In this document: positions 41,819 to 50,087 of the stretch, piece after piece | Position numbering within the stretch: position 1 is the first letter of the stretch | How the letters are laid out: each line of letters begins with the position of its first letter | Assembly (NCBI RefSeq): GCF_900148495.1 | Contig: NZ_FTRU01000008.1 | Coordinates: forward strand, 1,240,001-1,304,000 | Direction of reading: 5' to 3' | DNA length: 64,000 bases | From: Negativibacillus massiliensis | GTDB lineage: Bacteria; Bacillota; Clostridia; Oscillospirales; Ruminococcaceae | The notes under the pieces: model-generated | Databases searched by the model: none | What the model saw: only the letters and a program-made list of their open reading frames with translations | What the model was told of the DNA's origin: nothing | Translations under genes and position numbers: made by a program

Positions 41819-42790
41819 TTACAGCAGTTTGTATTTTGCTCGATTAAAAAGTGATCTCACACCTTTCGGCGGCTGTTCCTCTGCTTGAAGCAGCTCTACC
41901 AGCAGGTGACGCACTTCCTGACAGCCTGCACGGGAAAAATTTCCTGCACAGGAAGCACAATAAGTATAAGTTTTTGAAAGTTTCTGCTCTTTCATTTTCT
42001 GTCCAAATCCTGTGGAAATCTCCGGTTCATATGCTGCAGCACAGCCACCCAGCCCACAGCACTGGATTCCCTTGATTTCTTCAATCTGCCCTTGCAGCAG
42101 CGGTACAAAACTCTCAAACATCTCGCGGCTGTGCCGATCCGGACAAGGCAGATAGAGCGGGAAAAACTCCTTTCTCAGCGGCCGTACCAAATTAAGTTCT
42201 AGTAACTTCTGATAGATGCTAACTACCGGAATGTCGAAGTGTTCCTTTAAAAAAGCGTAGCAGTTTGGGCAGAGCACCACAAGCTCGGTCACTCCTGCCT
42301 GATGCAGTCGTTTGGAAAGTCCATCACAGATGGCTTTGCTCTCCTTTTCCATTCCCAACTCAAAAATAGGCTTGCCACAGCAGTCCATCACAACTCCCAT
42401 ACCGGCACGCTCTTTAAGCAAATCGATGAGCTTTTGGGTCGTTTTCGGATAAAAGGATGGAAAATTGCACCCCGGAAACAACACAGAGCCAGAGGTGCTA
42501 TGCCGATAGTTGCGGAACAGATAGTTTTTCTTTTCCATCACCAGCATCTTCTGTCTCTTTATTTCAGGAACTTTGCTGAAAACACCGTTTTGTTCTTCCA
42601 CCTTTTTGCAGCGCATCTTTAGCGCAATCTCTCTGCCATCAATCCCTTTTGGACAGCAGGCAGTACATTCCCCACACAAAAAGCAGTGATAAGCAAGTTC
42701 AGGATGTTGAGAAAACCCTTCCAAATCCAGCTGATATTTTTTTAAAAAGTCACAGTGACGGGTACAGTTTCCACAATGGATACAGTCCAT
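41819..42790 (-). CDS. Fe-S protein with two ferredoxin motifs and CCG-type domains (GlpC/HdrD-like)
   Basis: A 323-residue cytoplasmic protein. The N-terminus carries two 4Fe-4S motifs: Cys3-6-9-13 (CIHCGNCTRHC) and Cys36-39-42-46 (CFLCGECTACCP). The remainder has two CCG-type domains (LFPGCN, MDCCGKP, LCPNCYAF; then QCCGLGGCA and YCASCAGNFSRAGC), as in heterodisulfide reductase HdrB/D and GlpC. Such proteins pass electrons or reduce disulfides/heterodisulfides. In this operon it could reduce a polysulfide, selenium or disulfide intermediate. Its partner oxidoreductase is not visible. Confidence 0.8.
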   Translation of the reverse strand: MDCIHCGNCTRHCDFLKKYQLDLEGFSQHPELAYHCFLCGECTACCPKGIDGREIALKMRCKKVEEQNGVFSKVPEIKRQKMLVMEKKNYLFRNYRHSTSGSVLFPGCNFPSFYPKTTQKLIDLLKERAGMGVVMDCCGKPIFELGMEKESKAICDGLSKRLHQAGVTELVVLCPNCYAFLKEHFDIPVVSIYQKLLELNLVRPLRKEFFPLYLPCPDRHSREMFESFVPLLQGQIEEIKGIQCCGLGGCAAAYEPEISTGFGQKMKEQKLSKTYTYCASCAGNFSRAGCQEVRHLLVELLQAEEQPPKGVRSLFNRAKYKLL

Positions 42791-42808
42791 CCTGTTTGCT
42801 CCTTTCTT

Positions 42809-43486
42809 CTAGCGAATGTCTCGATACTGCCGCGCAATCTCCTGTGCGGAAACTCCTTTGCGGAACCGATGCTGCAAAACCTGCATTTTCCACATGGTGC
42901 GCAGCATTCCGCCTTGCTCAAATCTTCGCGCCGAGGTTACCAGATATCCTCTGGTCTGCCCCAGCGGATACTTTCCTTTTAAGTCTATCGAAAGCTTGTA
43001 ATCTTCCATAATCGGCAGATCTGCAAAACCGCCAATCTGCTCAAACAATTCACGTGTTAAAAAGATGCCTTGATCTCCAAATGCTATTTTACGCAGTCGG
43101 ACACGCAGATTAGAACAAAAGGAACAGCAGCGCATCCATGGATGGCGACTGTCAAATCGGATGCGAAAACATCCAAAGGAATAACCTCTGCTTAATACTT
43201 CCTCCACCTGTGCGCACAGATCCTGCGGAATCAGGCTGTCGCAATGCAGAAAAAGAAAGACTTCTCCGCTGGCATGATGGGCGCCCTCATTCATCTGTCG
43301 TGCCCGTCCTTTCGGAGCGTGTATAAGCGGATAATGCGCTGCGATCTTTTCCGTAGTCCCATCAGTGCTGCCACCATCTGCAAAGATTGCTTCCCAGTCC
43401 CCGGGCAGTCCTTTTAACTGATTTAAAAATCCGTCAATCTTCTGTACTTCGTTGAGTACCGGAACAATCAACGATATTTTTGCCAT
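42809..43486 (-). CDS. Family-2-like glycosyltransferase, TIGR04283 type
   Basis: A 225-residue transferase with the GT-A pattern: LIVPVLNEVQKID, FADGGSTDGTTEK, RARQMNEGAHHASGEVFLFLHCD (with Asp-x-Asp replaced by HCD-S) and MEDYKLSIDL. It matches the group named 'transferase 2, rSAM/selenodomain-associated' (TIGR04283). That group occurs beside TIGR04282 proteins, including in arsenosugar and related clusters. Donor and acceptor are unknown. Start at 43486, supported by GGAGG 7 bases upstream. Confidence 0.8.
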   Translation of the reverse strand: MAKISLIVPVLNEVQKIDGFLNQLKGLPGDWEAIFADGGSTDGTTEKIAAHYPLIHAPKGRARQMNEGAHHASGEVFLFLHCDSLIPQDLCAQVEEVLSRGYSFGCFRIRFDSRHPWMRCCSFCSNLRVRLRKIAFGDQGIFLTRELFEQIGGFADLPIMEDYKLSIDLKGKYPLGQTRGYLVTSARRFEQGGMLRTMWKMQVLQHRFRKGVSAQEIARQYRDIR

Positions 43487-43499
43487 CCTGTTTCCTCCA

Positions 43500-44492
43500 T
43501 CACGCAAAATAACTGTTCCAGATCCAGTTTAGAAAATCCTCTGTCATATAATCTTGGATTTTCTGGTAGGTGGCCTGATTCTGAATCGGTCGATTCGGGT
43601 CTTGGTACTCCACCCAAGCCATCGCACACCAGGTCACTCCTCGCAGACAGGTCATCGTCTCATACCGATCAGTCCGATACTGAAGTTCTTCATACTCCAC
43701 AGTATTTTTGCAGCAGCTTTGATACTGCTTTACAAAATCGTATTTCTGCTCTTTGGTCAGCAGAACATCTGTTTTCCAATAGGTCGTGGTCGGTGCCAGA
43801 AAATGCCCCAAATCCTGTGCAGCTTCCCCGATCAATGGTTTTTCCCAGTCAATGAGATAGTTATTTTTCCCTTCACCGTTAATTAGAAAATTTCCGGAAT
43901 TTAGTTCTGTATTGATGATGCATCGGGACATCTGTTGTTCCTTTTTGCCGTGCTTCTTTGCTGCATCCAGTAAGTGACAGAGCATTTCCTTTGTTTTTTT
44001 CTCACCCTTATCCGACTGCAGGTAAATCTCTGCCATCTGCTGGCACTCGTCCAGCATTGCGTCCAACGGATCATCCGGACAAAGCAAACGACAATTCTCT
44101 GGGACACTGACCGAATGAATCTGTGCCAGACATTCTGCTGCAAGTTTAAGATCTGTATGATAGTCAAGTGCTCGCCCCGGCAGATATTCCATCACCAGAA
44201 GATGATTTTCACTGTCCAGATAATAAGGCTTTGGCGTTCTTGTACTGTTTTCAAGCAGTTTTAAGGCGTAATATTCATATCCGATCTGATCCGGAAGATG
44301 CATCTGACTTCCGGTATTGATTCGCAATACCAACTTCTGCCCATTTACCGGATGGGTAAACAGGTAGTTGATGTTATACTCTCCCTGTCCCAGCATGGAA
44401 AATTCCATGGATTTTCCTGACGGGATAGCCAATCCTTCCCGAAATCTTTTTGACGCTGCATACTGTTCGATTTGCTGTATGGTAAAACTCAT
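43500..44492 (-). CDS. APH/choline-kinase-like phosphotransferase with altered catalytic motif
   Basis: A 330-residue protein of the aminoglycoside-phosphotransferase/choline kinase fold: N-lobe LGQGEYNINYLF and KLVLRIN, hinge VMEYLPG, then the catalytic stretch NTELNSGNFLI (near 192-202) and NYLIDWEKPLIG (Mg-binding Asp). In the family the catalytic loop is H-G-D-x-x-x-x-N; here H and D are replaced by N and E. The Asn and the IDWE Asp are kept, so it may still bind ATP and Mg, perhaps with Glu as base. It lies between the two transferase genes and probably acts on the same small molecule, for example a sugar or nucleoside. Confidence 0.78.
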   Translation of the reverse strand: MSFTIQQIEQYAASKRFREGLAIPSGKSMEFSMLGQGEYNINYLFTHPVNGQKLVLRINTGSQMHLPDQIGYEYYALKLLENSTRTPKPYYLDSENHLLVMEYLPGRALDYHTDLKLAAECLAQIHSVSVPENCRLLCPDDPLDAMLDECQQMAEIYLQSDKGEKKTKEMLCHLLDAAKKHGKKEQQMSRCIINTELNSGNFLINGEGKNNYLIDWEKPLIGEAAQDLGHFLAPTTTYWKTDVLLTKEQKYDFVKQYQSCCKNTVEYEELQYRTDRYETMTCLRGVTWCAMAWVEYQDPNRPIQNQATYQKIQDYMTEDFLNWIWNSYFA

Positions 44493-44509
44493 GCTGTTTC
44501 CTTTCTATT

Positions 44510-45175
44510 TTATATCCATCCAAGTTCCCGCAAAAAGCGGCGGCTATGGGGACAAATTTCCTCCGGCTGCATGCTTAACTTATCTGCAAAATTACGAAGA
44601 TCTTCCGGTTGGTCGATATCCTCCATCGTAGCAACTGTGCCCAGACGCAAACCTGCTTTTCGGGCAGCTGCCACTGTGTTTTCAAAGACACTGCTTCCAC
44701 CGTAAGACTGCCCGCTGAAAATCTCCGGACAGGGCTTTGTGCTTCCTACTAAATAATACCCTCCATCAACCGTTGGTCCAAGCACCAGTGAGGTTTCTTC
44801 TAAAACTCGCATTGCCTGTGCAATGATCTCCCGATTAATCAATGGCAAATCCGCACCGATCAGCACACAGCGGTCATAGCCCATTTTAAAGGTATCGGTA
44901 ATTGCCCTGTCCATTTTTTCGCCAAGTGTTTTTCCCTGCTGCAAAAAGAAATCTTTCTGCTGCGGCAACAGCTCTTGTAAAACAGACAGCGGCCCTTCCT
45001 CCCCATAAAACACCAGCAGATCCCACTGCAGTGGTGATAAACAGGATGACGCAACATCCTGCAAAAAAGCACTATGTGCCTGGGCACACTGTTCCGGTGT
45101 CAGTGCCGTTTGCAGTCTTGTTTTGGTTTTACCTGCAATGGGAATTCTCGTAAACAAAATCAATGCCTGTTTCAC
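44510..45175 (-). CDS. CofC-like nucleotidyl/glycosyl transferase, TIGR04282 type
   Basis: A 221-residue protein of the TIGR04282 group ('transferase 1, rSAM/selenodomain-associated'). It has FTRIPIAGKTKTRLQTALT at the N-terminus (nucleotide-binding KTRL), LIGADLPLI (metal-binding Asp) and LGPTVDGGYYLVG. The group resembles CofC and MobA guanylyl/cytidylyl transferases. A GTG start at 45173-45175 fits better than TTG two codons earlier, because AGGAAGG is then 7 bases away. It may activate a sugar or phosphate group used by the next gene's transferase. Confidence 0.82.
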   Translation of the reverse strand: MKQALILFTRIPIAGKTKTRLQTALTPEQCAQAHSAFLQDVASSCLSPLQWDLLVFYGEEGPLSVLQELLPQQKDFFLQQGKTLGEKMDRAITDTFKMGYDRCVLIGADLPLINREIIAQAMRVLEETSLVLGPTVDGGYYLVGSTKPCPEIFSGQSYGGSSVFENTVAAARKAGLRLGTVATMEDIDQPEDLRNFADKLSMQPEEICPHSRRFLRELGWI

Positions 45176-45191
45176 CGACAAGCCTTCCTTT

Positions 45192-45911
45192 CTATTGCTT
45201 TTCCTCCATGTCTTTTGACATCTCTCTTGATATCTCTTTTGGCATCTCTTCGGACAGGTAGCGCTTCTTAAGCAGATACCCTGCCCCCATCACCAGCAAG
45301 CAGAGCACTCCCGCCACTGCAAAATACCAGACACGTCCCTCTGTCGCCGTCAATCCAGCAGCTCCAATGGTAAAAAAGGAAACCCCCGGAAACATAAAAA
45401 CAAAGGTATATATGGTATATTTCCAAAAACTGATATCGGTTATGCCGTAGGCAAAATTTTGCAGATTATATGGAAACAACGGAACCAGCCGTGTAATCAT
45501 CAGCACCACTAGCTCACTTTTGGGATTCGAATCAAAAAGTAATTTTTTGAGATATCGGTTTTTCTGTGCGATGGGCTTGATGGAATCTTTGAGGAAAAAA
45601 CGTCCTGTCAAAAAAGCTGCCGATGCTCCCAAGGTGGTCGCAACTAGGCAATTCAAGATGCCCAGCCATGGACCAAACAGGATACCCGCAAACAAGGCAA
45701 AAGTGGCCCCTGGCAGTGCAAGCACCACGCAGCCGACCACTGTCACTACCAGATAGATGAGCATCGCCTGCCACAGGTTTTGCTGCACCATTTCTTTGAG
45801 AAAACCTAAGTTATCCAGATTTCCCAGATATCCGGACCATCCAAAACGGTGATCCAGAATCAGGATCACCGCTACAAGTAAGATAAATACGATTAATTTT
45901 ATTTTCTTCAT
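45192..45911 (-). CDS. TVP38/TMEM64 (VTT) family membrane protein
   Basis: A 239-residue membrane protein with the VTT core: LALPGATFALFAGILFGPWLGILNCLVATTLGASAAFLTGRF, then VVLMITRLVPLFPYNLQNFAYGIT. This is the YdjX/YdjZ-like form. It has about six membrane segments and a charged C-terminal tail. The gene follows a second VTT gene by 10 bases. Paired VTT genes next to an ynj-type transporter also occur in E. coli (ydjX, ydjZ). Confidence 0.88.
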   Translation of the reverse strand: MKKIKLIVFILLVAVILILDHRFGWSGYLGNLDNLGFLKEMVQQNLWQAMLIYLVVTVVGCVVLALPGATFALFAGILFGPWLGILNCLVATTLGASAAFLTGRFFLKDSIKPIAQKNRYLKKLLFDSNPKSELVVLMITRLVPLFPYNLQNFAYGITDISFWKYTIYTFVFMFPGVSFFTIGAAGLTATEGRVWYFAVAGVLCLLVMGAGYLLKKRYLSEEMPKEISREMSKDMEEKQ

Positions 45912-45921
45912 TCTAAAACGC

Positions 45922-46638
45922 CTATTTTACAGTATTGCTCTTTTCAGACTTCGTTTTCTGTCTTGCCTGATAAATCTGTCGCAGCATCACAACCAGTACA
46001 GATAATGCAAACAGAATCAGCAAACCTGTTACAAACAGCTTTGCACCACCGGTCAGCATTCCGCCAACATAGGAATAAACGATTGTTGCAGGCAGCTGAC
46101 CAATACCGGTTGCGATAAAGAACGGCCAAAACTTCATTGAGGTAAGACCCGCCGCATAGCTGACAATATCAAAGGACATAAACGGCAGCAGTCGAGCGAT
46201 CAGGATGCTTTGTTTTCCATATTTTTCAAAAAAGACATCAATCTGCTCCAGTCCGGTCTTACTGGTAATCTTTTCCACTACCTCTCTTCCCAGCACTTTG
46301 GCAAGCCAGAAACATAAAGCAGCGCCTGCCATCGCACTGCTCCAGGATAGAATCGCTCCCTGCCACCATCCAAACAGATTTGCATTTGCAAAGGTAATCA
46401 AAAAAGCTGGCAGTGGTGCCATCAATGATTGGAAAATCATCAGCAACGCCGAAACCGCCATTGCATATGGTCCGTAGGATTCCACAAAGTCTTTGACTAC
46501 CGCAAAGTCACCAGTTGCAAACATGCTGAAAATCTGATCCAACGTTGTTTTCACTGGTTCGACTAAAAAGTAGCTGGCGATTGCCGCAGCAATGAGCACC
46601 AACACGATTATCTGCTGAATTCTTTTTGTTTTTTTCAT
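45922..46638 (-). CDS. TVP38/TMEM64 (VTT) family membrane protein, first gene of the operon
   Basis: A 238-residue VTT protein: FQSLMAPLPAFLITFANANLFGWWQGAILSWSSAMAGAALCFWLAK, then ILIARLLPFMSFDIVSYAAGLTSM. It differs clearly from its neighbour, so the pair is an old duplication or two distinct subunits. It begins the leftward operon that runs to 36036. Upstream is a 530-base AT-rich region shared with the divergent YnjE-like gene. Confidence 0.88.
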   Translation of the reverse strand: MKKTKRIQQIIVLVLIAAAIASYFLVEPVKTTLDQIFSMFATGDFAVVKDFVESYGPYAMAVSALLMIFQSLMAPLPAFLITFANANLFGWWQGAILSWSSAMAGAALCFWLAKVLGREVVEKITSKTGLEQIDVFFEKYGKQSILIARLLPFMSFDIVSYAAGLTSMKFWPFFIATGIGQLPATIVYSYVGGMLTGGAKLFVTGLLILFALSVLVVMLRQIYQARQKTKSEKSNTVK

Positions 46639-47168
46639 GGTTATTACACCCTCTTCTACAATTTCATCTTTCCTTCACCTTATATTGACATACTTCAATG
46701 TGAATATCAAATTGTTATTTTCTATTCGAACTCAATAATAGATTTATATTTTTTATAATATTTGCACTTGACAAAATATGACTTTTTTTATTTTTATCTA
46801 TTCTATTTATTTAAGAAAATATGTTTTAGCATTTCAAATATTTTCTCTTACAATTTTCATAAATAGAAAAGCTACATCTTTTTCTATTAAAATATTTAAT
46901 GAAAGAAAAATATTTTAATTATTCTCAAAACTTTAATTACCCTGTTTTCCCTTTCTTACTCTTCTTTGACCAGTTATTTTATTTTTAAGTTTTATTTGTT
47001 TTTTAATAAAAATATTTTTTATAAAGATTTATAGCATCTTTTCTATCTTTGTATTTTATTTCCTATTATTTTTTTCTATTTGACACAAAGTGCTATTTTT
47101 ATTATCTATTTGAGAAGCATAATCAATAATGATAAGATATGGACGAAATTAAAGTAAGGAGGCTTTTT
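46639..47168. other. AT-rich divergent regulatory region
   Basis: About 530 bases without coding potential, strikingly AT-rich (long A/T runs throughout) compared with the genes on both sides. It must hold the promoters of the leftward transporter operon and the rightward YnjE-like gene. A TTGACA at 47090-47095 lies 17 bases before a weak TATCTA (47113-47118), a candidate rightward promoter. On the left a TTGACA at 46685-46690 is on the plus strand and of unclear use. No terminator hairpin or repeat family was recognised. Confidence 0.5.
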
Positions 47169-48635
47169 ATGAAGCGCAAAATTCTCAGCCTGCTGCTGTG
47201 TGCTGCCATGGTCACCACCATTTTAGGCGGATGTGCAGCCGGCAATCAGACAACCTCTTCTGAGGAAAGTACCAACACCACACAATCAACACAAACCGAA
47301 GATTCCGCTCCGGAATCGGAAGAAATTACTGTCAAAACAGCAACTACTGATGACGTAAAGGCTGCTTTGGAGGATGAAAACTCGATCGTTCTGGATGCCC
47401 GTATCAGCGATGCCTATAATGGTTGGCAGATTGACGGTGCTGCCCGCGGCGGCCACATCAAGGGAGCAGAAAGTTTCTCCGCAGACTGGCTAACCTGTGA
47501 TTACGATGAGGAAGGTAATCTGGAAGGCGAAAGCCGAGAAGAAGTTCTGAACGGATACCTCGAAAACAAAAAACTGACCGAGGACAAAAACGTTATTATT
47601 TATGATACCAACGGAACCGATGCAGCTGCTGTTGCAGACTATCTGATCTCCAAAGGTATCAAAAATGTCTCCACCTATGATGCAAATGAGTGGATTAACG
47701 ACGACACCCTTGAAATGGAATCCTATCCAAATTATGATCTGCTGCTTCCAGCCAGCTTGGTTCACGAAATCGTCAATGGTAATGTTCCGGAGGGCTTCAC
47801 CGATGCTGAACGAATTGTCGTTGTAGATGTTCGTTGGGGCGACAATGAAGCTTCGGGCTATCTGGATGGTCACGTTCCTACTTCCGTTCACATCAATACC
47901 GACTCTTTTGAACCTCCAAAAGTTTATGTGGACGGCATTGAGGAGTGGCGTCTTGCAGACGATGAAACCCTTGTTCAGTTGTTGCTGGATAATGGTATTA
48001 CTGCAAATGACTGCGTCATCGCAACTGGTCCGGAACCTCTGGCAGCTTCCCGATTTGCTGTTATCTGTCAGTATCTCGGTGTCAAGGATGTCCGCGTAAT
48101 GAACGGCGGCCTTACCACTTGGAATTATGCAGGATATGATCTGGAGACACAGGCAAATGAACCACAAAAAGAAACTGATTTTGGCATTTCCGCTCCTGCA
48201 AACCCTGATTTGATTGATACAATCGATGAAGTAAAACAGCTGCTTACACAGGATAACTTCACCTTGGTCGACAACCGTACTTGGGAAGAATTTATCGGTG
48301 AAAGCACCGGTTACAGCTATCACAGCATTGCTGGACGTATTGAAGGTGCTGTCTTCGGTTATGCCGGCAAAAACAACTCCAGCTCGATGTCCTACTATCG
48401 CAACTTGGATAAGACCATGAGAAGCGCTGATGAAATCTTGGCTATGTGGGACGAATGCGGCATTGATACCAACAATCACCTTTCCTTCATGTGCGGAAGC
48501 GGCTGGCGTGCTGCTGAAGTTCTGTGGGATGCACAGGTCATGGGCTTGACCGATGTTTCCCTGTACAGCGATGGATGGATTGCATGGAGCAATGAAGGAA
48601 ATCCATATATTACCGGTGATCCGGCACAGAAGTAA
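47169..48635 (+). CDS. Three-domain rhodanese lipoprotein, YnjE-like
   Basis: A 488-residue lipoprotein (signal peptide, lipobox ILGGC, Ser/Thr/Gln/Glu-rich linker). Three rhodanese modules follow, at about residues 60-190, 200-340 and 350-480. The first two have no Cys in the active loop (IIYDTNGTDAA; IATGPEPLAAS). The third has FMCGSGWRAAE with Cys442. Three modules with a single catalytic Cys in a CG-x-GWR loop is the plan of E. coli YnjE, a thiosulfate sulfurtransferase encoded beside ynjBCD. AAGGAGG precedes the ATG at 47169. It diverges from the YnjB/C/D-like operon and precedes a small membrane protein gene by 3 bases. Confidence 0.87.
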   Translation: MKRKILSLLLCAAMVTTILGGCAAGNQTTSSEESTNTTQSTQTEDSAPESEEITVKTATTDDVKAALEDENSIVLDARISDAYNGWQIDGAARGGHIKGAESFSADWLTCDYDEEGNLEGESREEVLNGYLENKKLTEDKNVIIYDTNGTDAAAVADYLISKGIKNVSTYDANEWINDDTLEMESYPNYDLLLPASLVHEIVNGNVPEGFTDAERIVVVDVRWGDNEASGYLDGHVPTSVHINTDSFEPPKVYVDGIEEWRLADDETLVQLLLDNGITANDCVIATGPEPLAASRFAVICQYLGVKDVRVMNGGLTTWNYAGYDLETQANEPQKETDFGISAPANPDLIDTIDEVKQLLTQDNFTLVDNRTWEEFIGESTGYSYHSIAGRIEGAVFGYAGKNNSSSMSYYRNLDKTMRSADEILAMWDECGIDTNNHLSFMCGSGWRAAEVLWDAQVMGLTDVSLYSDGWIAWSNEGNPYITGDPAQK

Positions 48636-48638
48636 CTC

Positions 48639-49082
48639 ATGATGAAAACAAAAAAATTACGCCAAGCCGTTTACCTGCTGTTTTGTCTGATACAGATTGC
48701 TTTGTTGGGTGCTGTCTATATTCTTCAGACTCTTACCACCAAAAAAGCTGGTGTTAACCATCATCTTCGATTTACTCGAACCTACTGGATGCACAACTAT
48801 CTGACACCACAGAATACGCTGATTTTTTCCATCATTCTGGTTTTGATTGCTGCCGTCATCTTTGTTGCATTATTCCGCCTTTGGAACAAAACCGGAATCT
48901 ATGCCAAAATCGCTTTTATTCTCTCTCTGCTGTGGATCGCTGCTCTGCTGCTTTCCCTGCATTTAGAGATTGTATCTGCCCTTTTGGTATATCCTTACCT
49001 GCTCCTTGCAGAAACAATCGCATTGCTTCTGAGCTGTATAAATATCGTGCTGGGGTACACAGCACACAAACAAAAACGGTAA
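48639..49082 (+). CDS. Four-helix membrane protein of unknown function
   Basis: A 147-residue protein with four membrane segments (VYLLFCLIQIALLGAVYIL; LIFSIILVLIAAVIFVALF; IAFILSLLWIAALLLSL; LLLAETIALLLSCINIVLGY) and short loops, one with GVNHHLRFTRTYWMHNY. No family is recognised. Three bases separate it from the YnjE-like gene, so it is co-transcribed and may anchor or assist it. Confidence 0.65.
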   Translation: MMKTKKLRQAVYLLFCLIQIALLGAVYILQTLTTKKAGVNHHLRFTRTYWMHNYLTPQNTLIFSIILVLIAAVIFVALFRLWNKTGIYAKIAFILSLLWIAALLLSLHLEIVSALLVYPYLLLAETIALLLSCINIVLGYTAHKQKR

Positions 49083-49100
49083 ACGAATCCATAAAAAAAC

Positions 49101-49137
49101 AACACCCCGAACGTCTTGATCCGTTCGGGGTGTTTCG
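49101..49137. terminator. Bidirectional terminator
   Basis: AACACCCCGAACG (49101-49113) pairs with CGTTCGGGGTGTT (49122-49134). On the complement the stem is followed by a seven-base T-run. It separates the YnjE-like unit from the convergent CPBP gene. Confidence 0.9.
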
Positions 49138-49144
49138 TTATTGG

Positions 49145-50059
49145 TTATAAGTACAATATAATATATCCTGCCATCACAAAGGAAGCTACGGTAAACAGCA
49201 TCATGCCCGGATTAATTAACGCTGCATCCAGCGCTCCTTCCACAAGCTCCGGTTTATTTCTAACACGGAAATATCGCTTTCTCCAAATAATCCAGATTGC
49301 ATATCCGGAGCTAACCAGATAGAGTATCGATAATCCTACCATGATTGCCGGAACATCTTCTCCCAAAAGCGGCAGAATACCGCCAACAAAGTTGACAATC
49401 GCATGCAGAAAGATACTGTACCAGATCGAACCTGTACGCAGATAAACCCAGCCAAATACAAGTCCCACTGCAAAAGCATAAGGCTACTGAATCACATTTC
49501 CATGCATCAGCATAAACAAGGATGCGCTGGTAAAAAGAAATGCTTTTTCTCCATAACATCCGACTGCACGAAAAATGCATTTACGGAACAAAAGCTCCTC
49601 TCCAATTGGTGCAGAAATGACTGTAAGCAAAAATGCCTGCGGAATGGAATAGGAAGTCAGGCTCTGCTCCACGATATTGCCAGCCTGAGAACCTTTCACA
49701 AGAGAAATCAGGTAGTTCAGATAGGTTCCTACAATATTAAACAAAAACAAAAGTCCGATGCTTAAAATCAGATAATGCACAAACTCTCCTGCTGAAAGCC
49801 TGTATTTTCTTTGTGGCCTTACCTCCTGTGGCTTTGGCGCTTTCGCCGAATTCATAATCAAAACGGCAACTGGAAGCGCTATGCCATACTGGATTACCTC
49901 ATTGAGGATTAGGTTAAACCAGGTTTCAGAAAGTAGTTCAGGCCAGAACTGCTTGACAAGCAGCAAAAATGGCAGCGACATAAACTGATAGATTGCCATA
50001 TAGGCAAGCATTGACCATCCCAGACGATTATACGACTTTCTGATTTCCCTGATTCCCAA
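49145..50059 (-). pseudogene. CPBP intramembrane protease, interrupted by an amber codon
   Basis: Codons 1-191 give a membrane protein with the CPBP motif GEELLFRKCIFRAV (EExxxR) and HGNVIQ. A TAG at 49484-49486 ends the frame. The same frame continues as PYAFAVGLVFGWVYLRTGSIWYSIFLHAIVNF, which completes the family's conserved second and third motifs, and runs to 49145. Without the stop the product would be 304 residues. The C-terminal His/Asn ligand-type motif (HAIVN) is cut off, so the shortened form should be inactive. The change affects a single codon; a sequence error or nonsense suppression cannot be excluded. Confidence 0.75.
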
Positions 50060-50087
50060 TCTCTTTCTTCCTTTCTGTCAAAACAAT

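Noticed and set aside
35025-49082. Classical arsenosugar or selenoneine biosynthesis cluster
   Set aside because: TIGR04282/TIGR04283-type proteins occur in such clusters. But no radical SAM selenodomain (ArsS-like) gene, arsenic methyltransferase, selD or SenA/SenB-like gene is present, so those names were not applied.
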